Source of the DNA: Annona cherimola
Lineage: Eukaryota > Streptophyta > Magnoliopsida > Magnoliales > Annonaceae
Direction of reading: 5' to 3'
Length of the DNA: 64,000 bases
Assembly (NCBI GenBank): GCA_030490835.1
Contig: CM059972.1
Coordinates: 14,733,764-14,797,763, forward strand
Shown: in pieces, positions 1 through 11,077 of the stretch
How positions within the stretch are numbered: the first letter of the stretch is position 1
Layout: each line of letters starts with the position of its first letter
Program-made: the position numbers and the translations under genes
Notes under the pieces: generated by a model
Seen by the model: only the letters and a program-made list of their open reading frames with translations
Told to the model about the DNA's origin: nothing
The model's database searches: none

Positions 1-1240
1 AGATCTAAGGATGGAAATCAAAATTTCTATTTGCAGGTGCGAAGAGAGTTTTGATTAAAACCATAGCACAAACTATTCCCACTTATTCAATGAGCATCTT
101 TAGGCTCCTAAAGAAGTTCTGTGACACGGTTAACTCATTAATTAGAAAGTTTTGATGGGAAGAACAACGGCTGCAGGAAAATTGGTTAGGTAGCCTAGTA
201 ACACGTGTGCACACTAAAAGCAAGGGGAGGAATGAGTTTCAGAGATTTATCAAACTTCAATTCAGCCCTCCTTGCTAAGCAAGCATAGAGAATAGCTACA
301 AATCTAGACTTTTTGTGCCATAAGCATATGAAGCCCAAATATTTTCCATCAGGTGACTTCTGGAACTCTAAGGATTTCATTAAAAAAAATGCATGTGGAT
401 GGTAGGGGATGGAAAACAAATTTGTTTCCTTTCCGATTATGGACTCCAGCAGATCTAATTTGTCGGACTCCTTCCTATGGACCAAAAGCTCCCCTCTTTT
501 TTCGTTGTTTCTTACTGGTATATTTAGCATTTCAAAAATGTTAGAAGATCAAGGGGTAAGCCCCTTGTGTTCTCTTTTATTCCAAATAAGGTAACTGATT
601 ACTTACGCCATGTGGCATCGGGAAAGGTTCTGTCTAATAGCTTGTAGTTATCTGATGAAAACTCTATTAAATGGAAGCCTCCAAATAATAGTCGACTAAA
701 GCTGAACATTGACTTGGGCTTTGACAGAAACAGAGGAACGATTAGCACAGCCGCTGTTATGAGAGACAATAGTGGTGGTTTTATAGCAGGTAAATGCTGG
801 AAGTGGCAGGGATCCAAAGCTCTTTTATGAATAGAAGTTAAAGATATGTTGCTGAGAATTCGATAGGCTGAAGAATTGCAACTACATGATGTAATACTTG
901 AAACAGACTCCTTCATTTTGTATCATTTTCTCAAAGAGGATTCCCTAATCACATCTAACATTGCACATCTGATCAAGAATATAATGGCAAGGAAGGCAAT
1001 GTTTAATGGTTGTAAACTCTCTCAAGTACTAAGAAACAAAAACTGTGTAGCTCATTCTCTTGTAAACTATGATTTGTCACAAGACCACCCTATGTGGATG
1101 TGGGTGAATGAATCTCCTATATGTATCTCACATGGCATGTGTAAGGATCACTTCTATTGTCAATCAAATTCGAAGCTTTCTAATCGTCCTCTCTTGCATC
1201 TTGCAGGTGAGGCTGGTTAGGTAACTTTTCCTTTTCCATC
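1..1240 (+). pseudogene. Decayed LINE (non-LTR retrotransposon), 3' part of ORF2
   Basis: Short conceptual reading frames match the end of a plant LINE ORF2. Positions about 37-160 read as the segment after the reverse transcriptase (VLIKTIAQTIPTYSMSIF). Positions 220-470 read as the zf-RVT region (FRDLSNFNSALLAKQA). Positions 670-830 carry the start of an RNase H-like domain (LNIDLGFD, AAVMRDNSGGF). Positions 876-1220 carry its tail (LQLHDVILETDS, NCVAHSLVNYDL, WVNESP). Stops and frame changes between these blocks (for example the TGA near 155) show the copy is dead. The 5' part lies outside the window. No poly-A tail or target duplication was seen; the fragment stops where the next element begins at 1244. 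Family assignment is by motif order; the exact LINE clade is not resolved. Confidence 0.75.
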
Positions 1241-1243
1241 AAA

Positions 1244-3088
1244 GGGTGTGTTTGAGGAGCGACAAAATTTTTAATGAAAAATTTTTAGTATAAAATTTTT
1301 TAAAATGAGATAAAATGATGTGATATGATAAGAATAATGATAAAGAGTAAAGATAATAAAGGTAAAATAAATATGTTAGATGTGATGACCAGGTATTTTA
1401 TTTTATTTTCATTATAACCCTTCTCTATTATGAAGTAATTTATGAACATACTACTATGGATTTCTGATGTTAATGGATTAGTAACATATATGGACATTGT
1501 TGAGCACTACTACTATTAGACCCGACCCATGCTCCGGCCCGACCCGACTCGATGGAGGTTCGGTTATAAAGAGGAGCCCGCGAGTGAGGGCTTCATCTCT
1601 CATTTGCACCCAACTACGTTTCTCTCTTCTTCTCTTCCTATTCTCTGCTTCTTCTTTTCTTTCCCTCCTATTCAGTTCAATCCAGCTGTAGATATCTTCA
1701 AGAAATCTCTACCAACTGCCTTGAAGGTCATTGATTCCAATCAAGGGAGCTCCGAATTTCTGTGATCCAAGCCTAGAGTCGCTGTTTTTGGGGAAAATCA
1801 CGATTAAGGTAAGTAGATGTCGCCCTTTCTTGATTGAATGATGAAATTTCGTATTAAACATGATGTGAAACTGGTGGGAATACATGACACCCAACAAATT
1901 CATGGTTTGGGGCGTAGTGTTCATAACAGTTAGGGTAAGCAAGGTTTGTGGAGAATTTTCCGTGAATGAGTGATTTTATGAAGTAGAGGACTCGTTAGCA
2001 TTTTTTTTCATTCTTAAAATGTGATGTTAGTTGATTCGGTTCAAACGAGGGTACGAACTAGAGATTTTCTCTTTCTGCGCCTACCATGTGTTTGTTAAAA
2101 TGCTCGTGTGGCAGTTTTATACATTGAATTGAAAGTAAACCTTGTTGATATTGTATGTGTGGTTTGTGATATGTATTCTTATTTGTTACGTATGAGGTGT
2201 TATTTAAAATGATTGATTGTAAAAGAGTTGTTCATGGCCCCTGATTGACATGAGGAGAGGGTTGTTCATGGCCCTTGATTGACATGAGTGGAGGATTGTT
2301 CGTGTCCTTCTATTTATACGTGGTTATATGCATACGATCTTGGGAGTGGGTATCGGACCCATATGTTTTATTTTGATAATGACATGTGCATCCAAAACCT
2401 TGTTTATTCCACTTTGTGTTAACCATTATCTACTTACTAAGTCTATTTAGACTCACATGGTTTGTTATTTTTTCTTTAGATCCCAGGTCAGGTAGGGAAC
2501 CTCAAAATGGGGCAAGTGGAAGACCCAAATCTTGGAAACCATTAGAACATCTCTAATTAAAGTTATTTGAAATTTATGCTCTTTTAACATTAGTATTATG
2601 TAGACAGTTATTCAACTAGATTTGACCTTGACAAACATATTATATTTAGTATTTCGAATTGAATTACGATTTATGTGGATGCATGTAGATATAGCCATTC
2701 GGTTTGCTTGTTGTGTATGGATAAATTTGAACGATTTCCTCCCATATGAATGCCTTTATCATATGAAGATACAAATATATAACTATAGAGTTGAAGGTCA
2801 CATATTGAAATGAATTTGAATTGCTTATGAATAATAGATTGTGTATTACATATCACCCCTATATATTATGAGGAGATGCTGTCGAATTTTTTGTAGGTCA
2901 TATGGTACCCTTTTGACTAGTTATTATAAATATTTAGAAACGGGGCGTTACATTAGATGTGTGAGCAATTATGTAGAAATGATTGAAAAGTATGTTAGTT
3001 CTTTAAAAAAGTGAAAAAAATTAAAAATAAGATAATTATGGATAATGAAAAGTTTTAGTTTGAAATATTTTTATGTAAGCAAACACTC
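1244..3088. repeat. MITE-like element (GGGTGTGTTTG family), split by a solo LTR
   Basis: The left part (1244-1380) and the right part (2958-3088) together match the uninterrupted copy at 6960-7233 and, inverted, the copy at 26226-26516. Shared features are the GGGTGTGTTTG start, an internal run resembling GTAAAGATAATAAA, the phrase ATGATTGAAAAGTATG, and a CAAACACTC end. Without the LTR and one target duplication it is about 270 bp. Ends are short imperfect inverted repeats. The superfamily is uncertain because no consistent target duplication is seen. Confidence 0.6.
1381..2952 (+). mobile_element. Solo LTR, 1572 bp, 5-bp TSD TTAGA
   Basis: The unit begins TGTGATGACC and ends GGGGCGTTACA, so its termini are near-perfect inverted repeats of the TG...CA type. 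It is flanked by TTAGA at 1376-1380 and at 2953-2957, a perfect 5-bp target duplication. A second copy, 1674 bp, sits at 50483-52156 with its own TSD. There is no internal region, so it is a solo LTR left by recombination between LTRs (inference). TATAAAG at 1565-1571 is a plausible LTR promoter on this strand. An imperfect tandem repeat built on TTGTTCATGGCCC lies near 2229-2290. Ty3/gypsy origin is likely from length and ends but not proven. Confidence 0.88.
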
Positions 3089-4218
3089 AAAAAAATAGTT
3101 TCTGCTAAATGGAAAGATCTTATCAACGTTCATGAATGAGGAATTATAAATCGAACTAATGAATTGAAAAAATTAGGTGTTATTCTACACCTTTGTGTTG
3201 GCTAAGGTAATGAGTTAGAGATAAGCAAACTCGAATCACTGACATCCGCATGGGGTAAATCAACGCTTCTCTGGCCTCCCTAACTGATTTTATTATAGAG
3301 GCCAACAATAAACAATAACTTCCTCCCAAACACAGCTTACAACTTTTCTTCGTGCTTTGCTCTCCAAAGAACAACCCTTGCTTTTCTCAAAATCTTAAAA
3401 GGCATTGAGTTAGAATCTCATTCTAAGGATTCTTGTGGTTTCGGAGCATCTAACTACTGAAGAATTCGGAACGGAGAGCTCCTTCCTATTTTTCGCCTTA
3501 CTCTTTGGTCTTAAGAATATCAGTTTTAAGAACGAGCGATTGCCTATCTCCAATCCTTACAGCCGGATCGAAGAGCGGAGAAAGAAAACAAAAAATGTGT
3601 TTGTGAGATGAAAAGTTTTTTAGAGCAAAAGTTAAAAAATGATGAGATATAACATAAGTAATGATGAAAAGTAAAGATAAAACAATTAAAATAAATCAAT
3701 TATGTGTGTATGTAATTGCATAAAAATAATTAAAATAAAATAATTATACAGAATAATATAAAATAATAATAATAAATATTATAATTACGTAAAATCAAAA
3801 GTTTTAAATTTAAAAATTTATGATAAACGGCCTGGATTGTCGCGCCCATGTGCGCCGCGGCGCAGACAAACTGAAAAAGTCAAAAGCCGACAACCTGATA
3901 TTTATCTCCCTGAATGACGACCGTAAATTCGAATGCCTCAGATCTAGCAACTCCTCCGTTCATGTCGTATTAGCAAATTCTTCGCGACAATCAATTCTGA
4001 GTGGGCCACGGGAGCCAACGGTTTGGATCACGGGAAAAATAGATGGTAAGCTGAAACTTGAAAACCAAAAAATATAACGGAGAAAATCGTGCGTACGGAC
4101 ACCCAAGAATCCTTCGAATCCAAGCCCCACCTTCCCAGCTCCATCCTCCACCATCCTCTCTTCCAGGGGAGAGAGGGGTTTCTCTCTCCCACGCATTTCA
4201 TCGAACGCCAGAGAGGCG
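3089..4218. other. Intergenic and promoter-side region upstream of the CIP8-like gene
   Basis: No convincing gene. About 3597-3815 is very AT-rich and resembles the GGGTGTGTTTG MITE family (AAAAGTTTT, GTAATGATGAAAAGTAAAGAT). From about 3830 base composition becomes more GC-rich, as expected near a promoter. AATATAAC at 4071-4078 could be a weak TATA-like element, but this is a guess. Open frames here lack any recognisable domain. Confidence 0.4.

Positions 4219-4257
<39 letters not shown>
4219..4257. repeat. (CT)n microsatellite in the 5' leader of the CIP8-like gene
   Basis: A run of CT dinucleotides, almost unbroken, ends about 29 bases before the chosen start codon. Pyrimidine-rich CT tracts are common in plant 5' UTRs. 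The tract is open in the frame of the gene, so an automatic gene call could wrongly extend the protein upstream with a Ser-Leu repeat. Confidence 0.9.
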
Positions 4258-4259
<2 letters not shown>

Positions 4260-4285
4260 CCCGAAAGCCGCAGGCTTTCCTCGCA

Positions 4286-5305
4286 ATGGCCGAAACCCCG
4301 CCCTCCTCGTCATCACCGCCATCTGACCGCGTAACGCACTGGTGCTACAACTGCACATCACACGTCTCCGTGGAAAACCCATCTCCAGATCTCCCCGACA
4401 TCGTCTGCTGCAGCTGCAAGGGCGGATTTGTTGTGGAATCCGGCCACTCATCTTCTTCCTCTCAACCGCCGCTTCCTCCGGCGGCTCCGACCACGCCTCC
4501 GCAGGATTCGTCTCCCTTCGACAGCGACTACGTCCAGTTTCTCCGCCTCGTCGCCAGAAGCCGCGGTGAATCCCCTCCGGTGGCTTCTGCGAGCATGCCC
4601 CCGCTTCGTCCCTGGGATGATGAAGGTGATGATGACGAAGACGATGACTTCCTCCGCATCGAATTTGATGGATGGGGCAATGGGGCGGATGGTGGTGATG
4701 AGGAGTACGAAGCGGATTACTTCGATGAGATGGAAAGTGATCACGGCAGGGATGGCGAGCGGCAGCCGCGACGGCAGCGGTCGGGCGATCTTTTCGGACG
4801 GCGGGTGAGGGATTTCATTGCCCGGATGGGCGCTGGGCGGCGGAGCCCCCTACTGGACTGGGCTGAGATCATCAGGGGCTTGGAGGATCAAATAATCGAA
4901 TTGAGGGTCGAGATGCCGGATGAATCTGATGGGTATGTTGGGAATCCAGAGGATTATGTGGATGCCGCGGGTTATGAGGTTCTGCTGCAGAATTTAATGG
5001 AGAATGATGGAGGTACGAGAAGAGGGGCACCGCCAGCGGCCAGATCGGCGGTCGCGGGGCTTCCGTCGGTGGCGATTGGGGAGGATGAGGGTTTGATGTG
5101 CGCCGTCTGTAAGGAGACGATGCGTGCTGGGGAGGAGGGTAAGAAGCTCCCCTGCGAGCATGTTTACCACGGGGCTTGCATTATTCCATGGCTGGAATCG
5201 AGGAACTCTTGCCCTGTTTGTAGATTTGAATTGCCGACGGATGATGTGGAGTACGAGCAAGGGAGAAAGACGAGACCGGATCTCACCAGAAATAGTGCAA
5301 TTTAG
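4286..5305 (+). CDS. CIP8: RING-H2 E3 ubiquitin ligase, CIP8-like
   Basis: A single-exon gene of 339 aa. The reading frame is open upstream to 4058, but the ATG at 4286 (context GCAATGGCC) gives the family N-terminus and avoids translating the CT repeat. An N-terminal zinc ribbon has HWCYNC at 18-23 and CCSC at 41-44. An acidic middle section (DDEGDDDEDDD) follows, then a conserved block (DYVDAAGYEVLLQNL, RRGAPPAARSAV). A C-terminal RING-H2 finger spans about 272-312 with ligands C272, C275, C290, H292, H295, C298, C309 and C312. This order and length match Arabidopsis CIP8 (COP1-interacting protein 8), an E3 ligase known to bind COP1 and to ubiquitinate HY5 in vitro in light signalling. Family membership is firm; one-to-one orthology is inference. 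Related RING proteins such as RHC1A and RDUF1/2 fit the N-terminal half less well. No damage is seen. Confidence 0.9.
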   Translation: MAETPPSSSSPPSDRVTHWCYNCTSHVSVENPSPDLPDIVCCSCKGGFVVESGHSSSSSQPPLPPAAPTTPPQDSSPFDSDYVQFLRLVARSRGESPPVASASMPPLRPWDDEGDDDEDDDFLRIEFDGWGNGADGGDEEYEADYFDEMESDHGRDGERQPRRQRSGDLFGRRVRDFIARMGAGRRSPLLDWAEIIRGLEDQIIELRVEMPDESDGYVGNPEDYVDAAGYEVLLQNLMENDGGTRRGAPPAARSAVAGLPSVAIGEDEGLMCAVCKETMRAGEEGKKLPCEHVYHGACIIPWLESRNSCPVCRFELPTDDVEYEQGRKTRPDLTRNSAI

Positions 5306-6090
5306 GACGGTATGTTTTACCTCCGTGACAAAATTCTATGGCGTTTTGCTCCCGCACTTTCCCCCTTCTTTGCTTGGTGTTTATTTTTGACTGTTGAAAA
5401 CACTTGTATGTATATGATGATAGTGGATGGCTATGTTTGCCGTCTCTTGTTGGTTATTTTCTTCTTTACTTGTCCTGCAAAATCCTATTTTTTTGACATC
5501 GTTCCAATTGAGATTTTTGTTACAGGGATTTGACTTTTGTTGATGAAACCACTCTCAGTCTCAGATCTGTAACTGACTTTGATTTGTGAAGCCTGTATTC
5601 AATCGGATTGGTGAGATGTGACAAACATTATTTCATATTTCCGCCTTATGCAATGTATCCATAATGAGGAAATAATGCTTGGATTGATTTGGTTTCTCTT
5701 CCAACTGTTAAATTGCCTAAGTGCACGTTGCCATACAATACTAATTGCTGCTAAGGAGACTATGATTGGATCTTCAGCTATAGGCTAATCTTTTGTAGAG
5801 ATTGGGTGTGCGATTCCATCAATCTATGCGTACATTTCGAATCAGCTATTAAGAGTGGCCTACACTCAGTTGCACTAATAATCAAGCATCCTAAACTTTT
5901 GGGTCCTTTTGTTTGTGCTAAATGTGAATATCCTCTACTGAGCTGTCTTGTCCTGCGCTTCCACCTCTTTTAAAGGAACCATAAGTCGTAATTGGTAAAT
6001 ACAAGACAGAATATAACTTAACAAGTTACCTTTAGCCCTATAGAAGTGCTCTTTTTTTTATTTTTTCAGGTAGCCTTGTAGAAGAATATT
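5306..6090. other. 3' flank of the CIP8-like gene
   Basis: AT-rich sequence with long T runs, probably 3' UTR and then intergenic DNA. Several short open frames are present but none has a domain or unusual composition. I see no polyadenylation signal I could defend. Confidence 0.4.
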
Positions 6091-6237
6091 GATGTCGTTA
6101 ACTGAGTATTGTTATGTGCATCAGATAAGATAGAGTACTGATGTTGTTAACTATTTGTTGTTATGTGCATCAGATAAGATAGAGTAATGATGTTGTTAAC
6201 TATGTGTTGTTATGTGCATTAGATAAGATACAGTTTA
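6091..6237. repeat. Tandem repeat, three copies of 49 bp
   Basis: Three adjacent units start at 6091, 6140 and 6189. Each runs from GATGTYGTTAACT through TTGTTATGTGCATYAGATA to AGATASAGT. Units two and three are nearly identical; the first is more diverged in its middle. Confidence 0.88.
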
Positions 6238-6282
6238 GTAATTAACCAGCTTTGCGAAATGCTGTGTACTTGTTCATTTGTG

Positions 6283-6893
6283 CATCAGGTGAGCTACTTT
6301 TGACCCGAATTCAAAAATAGGGTTGGGTGAATTAATCATGTCCCAATGCGCCTTGCATATATTGATTTATTAAAAATTATAAGCCTATGTTTAAATCTTA
6401 TTACTATTTTCTTTCAAAATTTTCACATTTTTTATAATTAACGATATCAACAATAGAAGAATCAATTTATTCAGAAAATAATATAAGAATTCATAAGAGG
6501 AATTTTCACATATGCATCAAAGTTATATGTATAATTATGTGTTAACTTATTTTAATAAAGTAACGCTATATTTTCTCATGTTTTGTTTTAGTAATGATGT
6601 GTTTTTTAATAATTAGTAAAATAGTAAAGCATATAACATTTAAATTTAACATATATGTGTCTTTATGTTTGATAGGTATATAAAATTTTTAAATCTTATT
6701 TGACCCGCATTTTTTACCCAAAACTGGTCCGATACCAATCTGATTTTTGTTTTGGGACCTATTTTTTTTTTAAAAAAGTGAGGGTCAAACCGACTTGTCC
6801 TGACCCGATATAAAAATTTTGTCAAACAGAATTTTTAAAAAGTATGGTCACGATTGGGCAAATTCCGACCCAGTACGGCCTACCTTGATTCGC
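6283..6893. repeat. Degenerate hAT-type non-autonomous element (tentative)
   Basis: The right end, read in reverse, is TAAGGGTGCGAATCAAGG, like the ends of the better hAT-type copies at 19031-19697 and 11078-12337. Subterminal phrases with repeated GACCCG or CCGACC motifs are shared with them. The left end is eroded and no 8-bp duplication is visible, so the borders are approximate. Confidence 0.35.
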
Positions 6894-6959
6894 ACCCTTA
6901 GGTGAAATGAAGATATTGAAGAACGGTGATGTGTTTACTTTCATTTAGATGGAATTAAA

Positions 6960-7233
6960 GGGTGTGTTTAAGAAGTGATAAAACTTTTGATGAAATGCTT
7001 TTTGTGTAAAAGTTTTTGAAATTGTAAAAAATGATGTATTTTGATAAGGGTAATGATGATGAGTAAAGATAATAAAGTTAAAATAGATAGGTTAAATATA
7101 TGGGTTATTGTATATAAATGATTGAAAAGTATGGTAGTTGTATAGGAAGAAGTGAAGAAATAATTAAAAAATAATATAGTTATGAATAATGAGAAGTTTT
7201 AATTTGAAAAGTTTTTTGTGTAAAGAAACACTC
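6960..7233. repeat. MITE-like element (GGGTGTGTTTG family), uninterrupted copy
   Basis: A 274-bp unit begins GGGTGTGTTTAAG and ends GAAACACTC. Internally it matches, in the same order, the two halves of the element split at 1244-3088. It is AT-rich and non-coding. No target duplication could be assigned. Confidence 0.6.
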
Positions 7234-9294
7234 TCAAAATGTGTTGTCAGATAAAAGAAATATAACAGGGAATAGAAGACTTCTGTACCCCTTTTATGCA
7301 AAAACAAACAATGAAGAGAATTTGAGCATGTTTGTTTCTTTTGCTTTTCCTTCCTTTTTAGTTAATGTGAAAAGGGTAAATACTCTTTGATCAACTTAGC
7401 TTCTGGTAGTCAAGTATATATTTTATAAATTGTTATGTCTTTTCTTTGATAAAACTTGCTTCTCCCCCATGTATTTCAAAGTCACTTATCCTACTTTATT
7501 TTTGTTCTAAGATGCTAATTTTCTTTATCCTACCCTTGTTGATGCCACTTTTTAGTGTCCATATCTTCATTACAGACTTTTTATGTTACACTGCCCGTTT
7601 TGCACTGAACCAAACAGATCCTAAATGCAATGGTATTCTTTTTAGCTTTATAAGCCACTACTGATTCGATCACTCGTATCAATTCATTAATATTGATCAC
7701 TTTGGCCAAAATAACCTGCACTCATAATTTCCAGAAGAATATTAGGTTGGTTTGACAACCAGATATGCCAAAATTTATGACCCGGGGGTGATTTTTGCAA
7801 AGCATTTTTTATATCCTTAGGATTGGGCATTGAGCAAATTCCTGAGGCTGGCCCATCAGAAAATGAGTCAATTGTTCTGTAAACTGCTAGAAGATATGCA
7901 GACTGATTTAGTAGGTAGATGAGCTCTGAGTTCAGTGGATGGCCCAGGCTATCACTGTCTCTAGGAGTTTATTTCCATCAAGAAAATTCCTTGGGGTGAT
8001 TAACTGAATGTGTTTGGTCCGTACAAATCTATGAAATGGAATTTGCATATTTACATGGGAAATGTTCAGGTTGAAACCTTGAAAGGTCCAGTAGTGCTTA
8101 ACTTCTCTATATTCTAATTTATCCCATTCAAATTCAAGTATAACGCTTTGGAAGGATTTAAATGAATGGATGTCTTTAATGCATGAAGGAAAAGGCAAAA
8201 AAGAACTTTGAAAACACACACACATATCATCTAGCCATCATATTCTCTTAGCTTCTGAGACACAAAGGTTGACAGAAGCACAAGGCAACAACTCCGATTC
8301 CGAGCAGAAGATGAAAAAGTCGGTCCTTCTATGGCAAGAAAGAATGCTCAAATGAGCCACTGCCTCCACATCAGAAATGGGTAGCAAGAACAGGAACGAC
8401 AAGATGCTTGCGCATTTTGCATTAATTTTTTTGTGGATGTACTTCTGTTCATGTCGGTATAGGATCAAACATGTTCGTTCACATTTCTGATCACATGCAG
8501 GAATTTCCAGGAGATGGGAGCCTAACAATGTGAAGGCATCACATTGTGATGGGCTTGGAGCCTAGGAGTTAAAGACTTGAGAATGCTATTTAGATGTATC
8601 ATGCTTTCTTCTAGGCACACACTGGTTTTGCTTCCTATGATGTTGACTATGACATTGGTTGGAAATGGAAAGTTTGTATTGTACACCAACATTTTCAGTT
8701 CTTTCAGATCCTGGGTGGGTGGGTGTTTAACCATGTTTTTATGGTACACCAGTGTGAGCTCCCCGGAATTGATTCTTCCATTCTCCTCCTGAATGTGAAT
8801 ATGAATGTGAATGTCAGCATTGCTACTTTGTCAAGGCCTTATTTGTCTTAATTAAAATATAAAATGGCATATTTTACAAAGGTAATGTTTGACATCTTGG
8901 GGAAATGCACGGCTCCTCTTTTTCTCCAGGTGCTGCTTTTTCATGTTTTCAAAATTTTTTTTTTTTTTTTATGAAAACGTTTTCAATTGAGTGTTAAATA
9001 TTCGACATTTTTTTTACAGAATTTTATCATCAGTATCCTTTTTGAAAAATACGTTCTTTTTGATATATCATCATAAATCGATCATGGCAATAAGCCAATA
9101 ATGCCTCAATAGCTAAAAGCAAAAATAGTAACAAGTTGAATACGATCATTCTTATTACGTTTTCATATGTTGAAAATGTCGTAAAATGTACTCATTTTCG
9201 CTAAAAAGAAATCTCTGATGTTGAAATGTTGTTACTAACGCTACGGATAACGTCGAAGAGCTTTTCTAGTTTTCAACTCTTTTACTGTGCAGTT
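7234..9294. other. Intergenic DNA, nothing recognised
   Basis: About 2 kb of moderately AT-rich sequence. Open frames on both strands near 7.9-8.8 kb are under 100 codons, overlap each other, and show no recognisable domain. Mono-T runs occur near 8957 and 9011. I see no RNA gene or mobile-element end here. Confidence 0.4.
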
Positions 9295-9426
9295 AATATT
9301 TTATGATATTTTTTCATCAAAAAAAAGGGGAAAAAAACATTGTTTGATATCTTTTCATAAAAAAAAAAAAACATTGTTTGATATATTTTCATCCAAAAAA
9401 AAGAAAAAAAACATTGTTTGATATCT
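9295..9426. repeat. Short tandem repeat with A-runs, three copies
   Basis: The phrase ACATTGTTTGATATCTTTTCAT followed by a run of A (sometimes with G) recurs three times with a period of about 45 bp. A-run lengths differ between copies, as expected from slippage. Confidence 0.75.
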
Positions 9427-9719
9427 TAATCATCTCAGAACCTTGTTTTTCTCCAAAACTTGCATATATTTTTAATTATTATTCCTGTCTTTCATAGAAG
9501 ACGTTTACCTATTTTGCCTCTAAACTTTTATTTCTCCACATTAGAAGAGGCCCATCGTGCAACCAGTTGCTTGAGTCCCTCAAAAAATTTCTACATCTTT
9601 CTCGGTCCTGTAACTGTAATTTTAAATGTAGTGACGCATGATTTCTAGTTTATAAAACAAATGAAAAAAAAAAATGTAATGATGCACTATTTTCTAATCT
9701 ATGAAAAGAAAATTAGAAA

Positions 9720-9792
9720 TTCCGTTGCCGGGATTTGAACCCGGGTCTTTCGGGTGAGAGCCGAATATCCTGACCAACTAGACTACAACGGA
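9720..9792 (-). tRNA. trnE-CUC: tRNA-Glu (anticodon CUC)
   Basis: The minus strand folds as a standard 73-nt tRNA. The acceptor stem pairs TCCGTTG with CAACGGA, with discriminator A. The anticodon stem is TTCGG/CCGAA around the loop CTCTCAC, giving anticodon CTC. The T arm is CCGGG-TTCAAAT-CCCGG. Internal box A and box B motifs are intact, there is no intron and no encoded CCA, as expected for a nuclear gene. Downstream on the minus strand lie T runs (TTTTC) that can terminate RNA polymerase III. It is identical to the copy at 13785-13857. Confidence 0.96.
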
Positions 9793-10413
9793 GATGTTGA
9801 ATAATTACACATCCTATTTATGTGATTGTTTTCTATTTTTTTCCCCATTATACTTGCTACGTTTCGCAACTACACATACAGGACGTGCAATTAACAGTTC
9901 ATTAGATTAACAATTATATAAATTGATATAAATGTTAAATACACTTAGATTAATAATTATATAAAAACATTTCTAAAAAAATAAATTAAATACACTCAAG
10001 TGTATTTAGCTCCTTTCGAAAATGATATTAGTATTAGAGATGTCTCTTACATATCTCCTCTCATAGATTGTAAACAAAGTGTACAGGTTCAATAGATTCG
10101 ACAAGTTATAAATATTTAACCATAATCCGTTTATTTATTTAAATAGTTGAAGGGATTGACAAATTATAAATTATTTATTTAAAAATTTCAATCCAAATTC
10201 ATTTATAAATAGGTTAGACTAGCAAGTTAACTCAATCCATAACCACCCCTAATTATAATAGCAAATGCAAGATAGCAAGAGCCCATATCGAATTTTACAT
10301 AATTTCTTAAATATATACTTCAAATAAATTGAGCAAAAAATGGTTTTTTCCGCCTGCATGTTAGCTTGGATTTCATAAGAAACCGTCACATAAAAACTAT
10401 TAGCTCTAAGTCA
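9793..10413. other. Intergenic DNA with a possible hAT-end remnant
   Basis: No gene. About 10080-10250 repeats words such as CATTTATAAATAGGTT and ends CCATAACCACCCCTAA, resembling the subterminal and terminal regions of the hAT element at 39296-43337. A scrap of that family is plausible, but no matching left end was found. Confidence 0.35.
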
Positions 10414-10475
10414 CATTGGCTTCGGTAGGGCATCCAGCTTTGTACGCTGGATGTCCAAAGTTCGACTCTGAGACA
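10414..10475 (+). repeat. tRNA-like head with polymerase III box A and box B motifs (possible SINE)
   Basis: TTGGCTTCGGTAGGG (10416-10430) resembles box A, and AGTTCGACTCTG (10459-10470) resembles box B. Between them ATCCAGC and GCTGGAT form a perfect 7-bp stem like an anticodon arm, but the loop does not give a standard tRNA. No tail or target duplication was found, so a SINE head or tRNA relic is only a suggestion. Confidence 0.4.
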
Positions 10476-11077
10476 AAATACCGCAAGTTGTGAAGCCTTT
10501 AGCAGCTAAGGGCAGGAATTGAGGCGGGTTGACCCGTAATCCGACCCGATCCTGTTTAATACCTGTGTGCCTCTTTATACACACTTGACGCGATTGACCC
10601 GTACTTGTGAGACTAAAAGTCCTAACCTTAAATGTCACCCCTCCTATTCCAGCCCCAGTCGTCTGGCCGTTTCGACCCCTCTGCTTAGCTGCTTCGAGAT
10701 TTACAACCACGTTGTCGGCACGCCATGCTCTTCCCGTCTCCGTGATGTTTCATTGGCATTTAGCTGCTCTTCTCCAGCGTTGACTGAGCACCATTTTCGG
10801 CCTTTCATCCATGCACAGCAACGACCCTTTCATCCGCGCATTTGGTATGAAATTCATCTCCAACGTTAAAAATTAGCTTCGCGTGCTGCTAGCTCCGATG
10901 GAACAGCATACATGCATCCATTTTGGGCGACGTTTTTTATGCATTAGTTTGCATATGATTGCAATCCCATTTCATTTAACCAGCCAAGTTGGTTTTCTAT
11001 GTTCTTCTATTTCCAGAACGTGGATCCTTGTTATCCGGGATCTACTGCTTATGTCTCTGACCGAATTCGGTTGTTAT
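10476..11077. other. Intergenic DNA, nothing recognised
   Basis: This stretch contains a moderately GC-rich section (about 10500-10870) with GACCCG-type words shared with hAT-like repeats elsewhere in the window. Open frames here lack recognisable domains. Confidence 0.35.

Noticed and set aside
7932..8749. Minus-strand frames of 75-97 codons as small genes
   Set aside because: They overlap or abut each other and plus-strand frames, lack domains, and have no supporting promoter or splice pattern.
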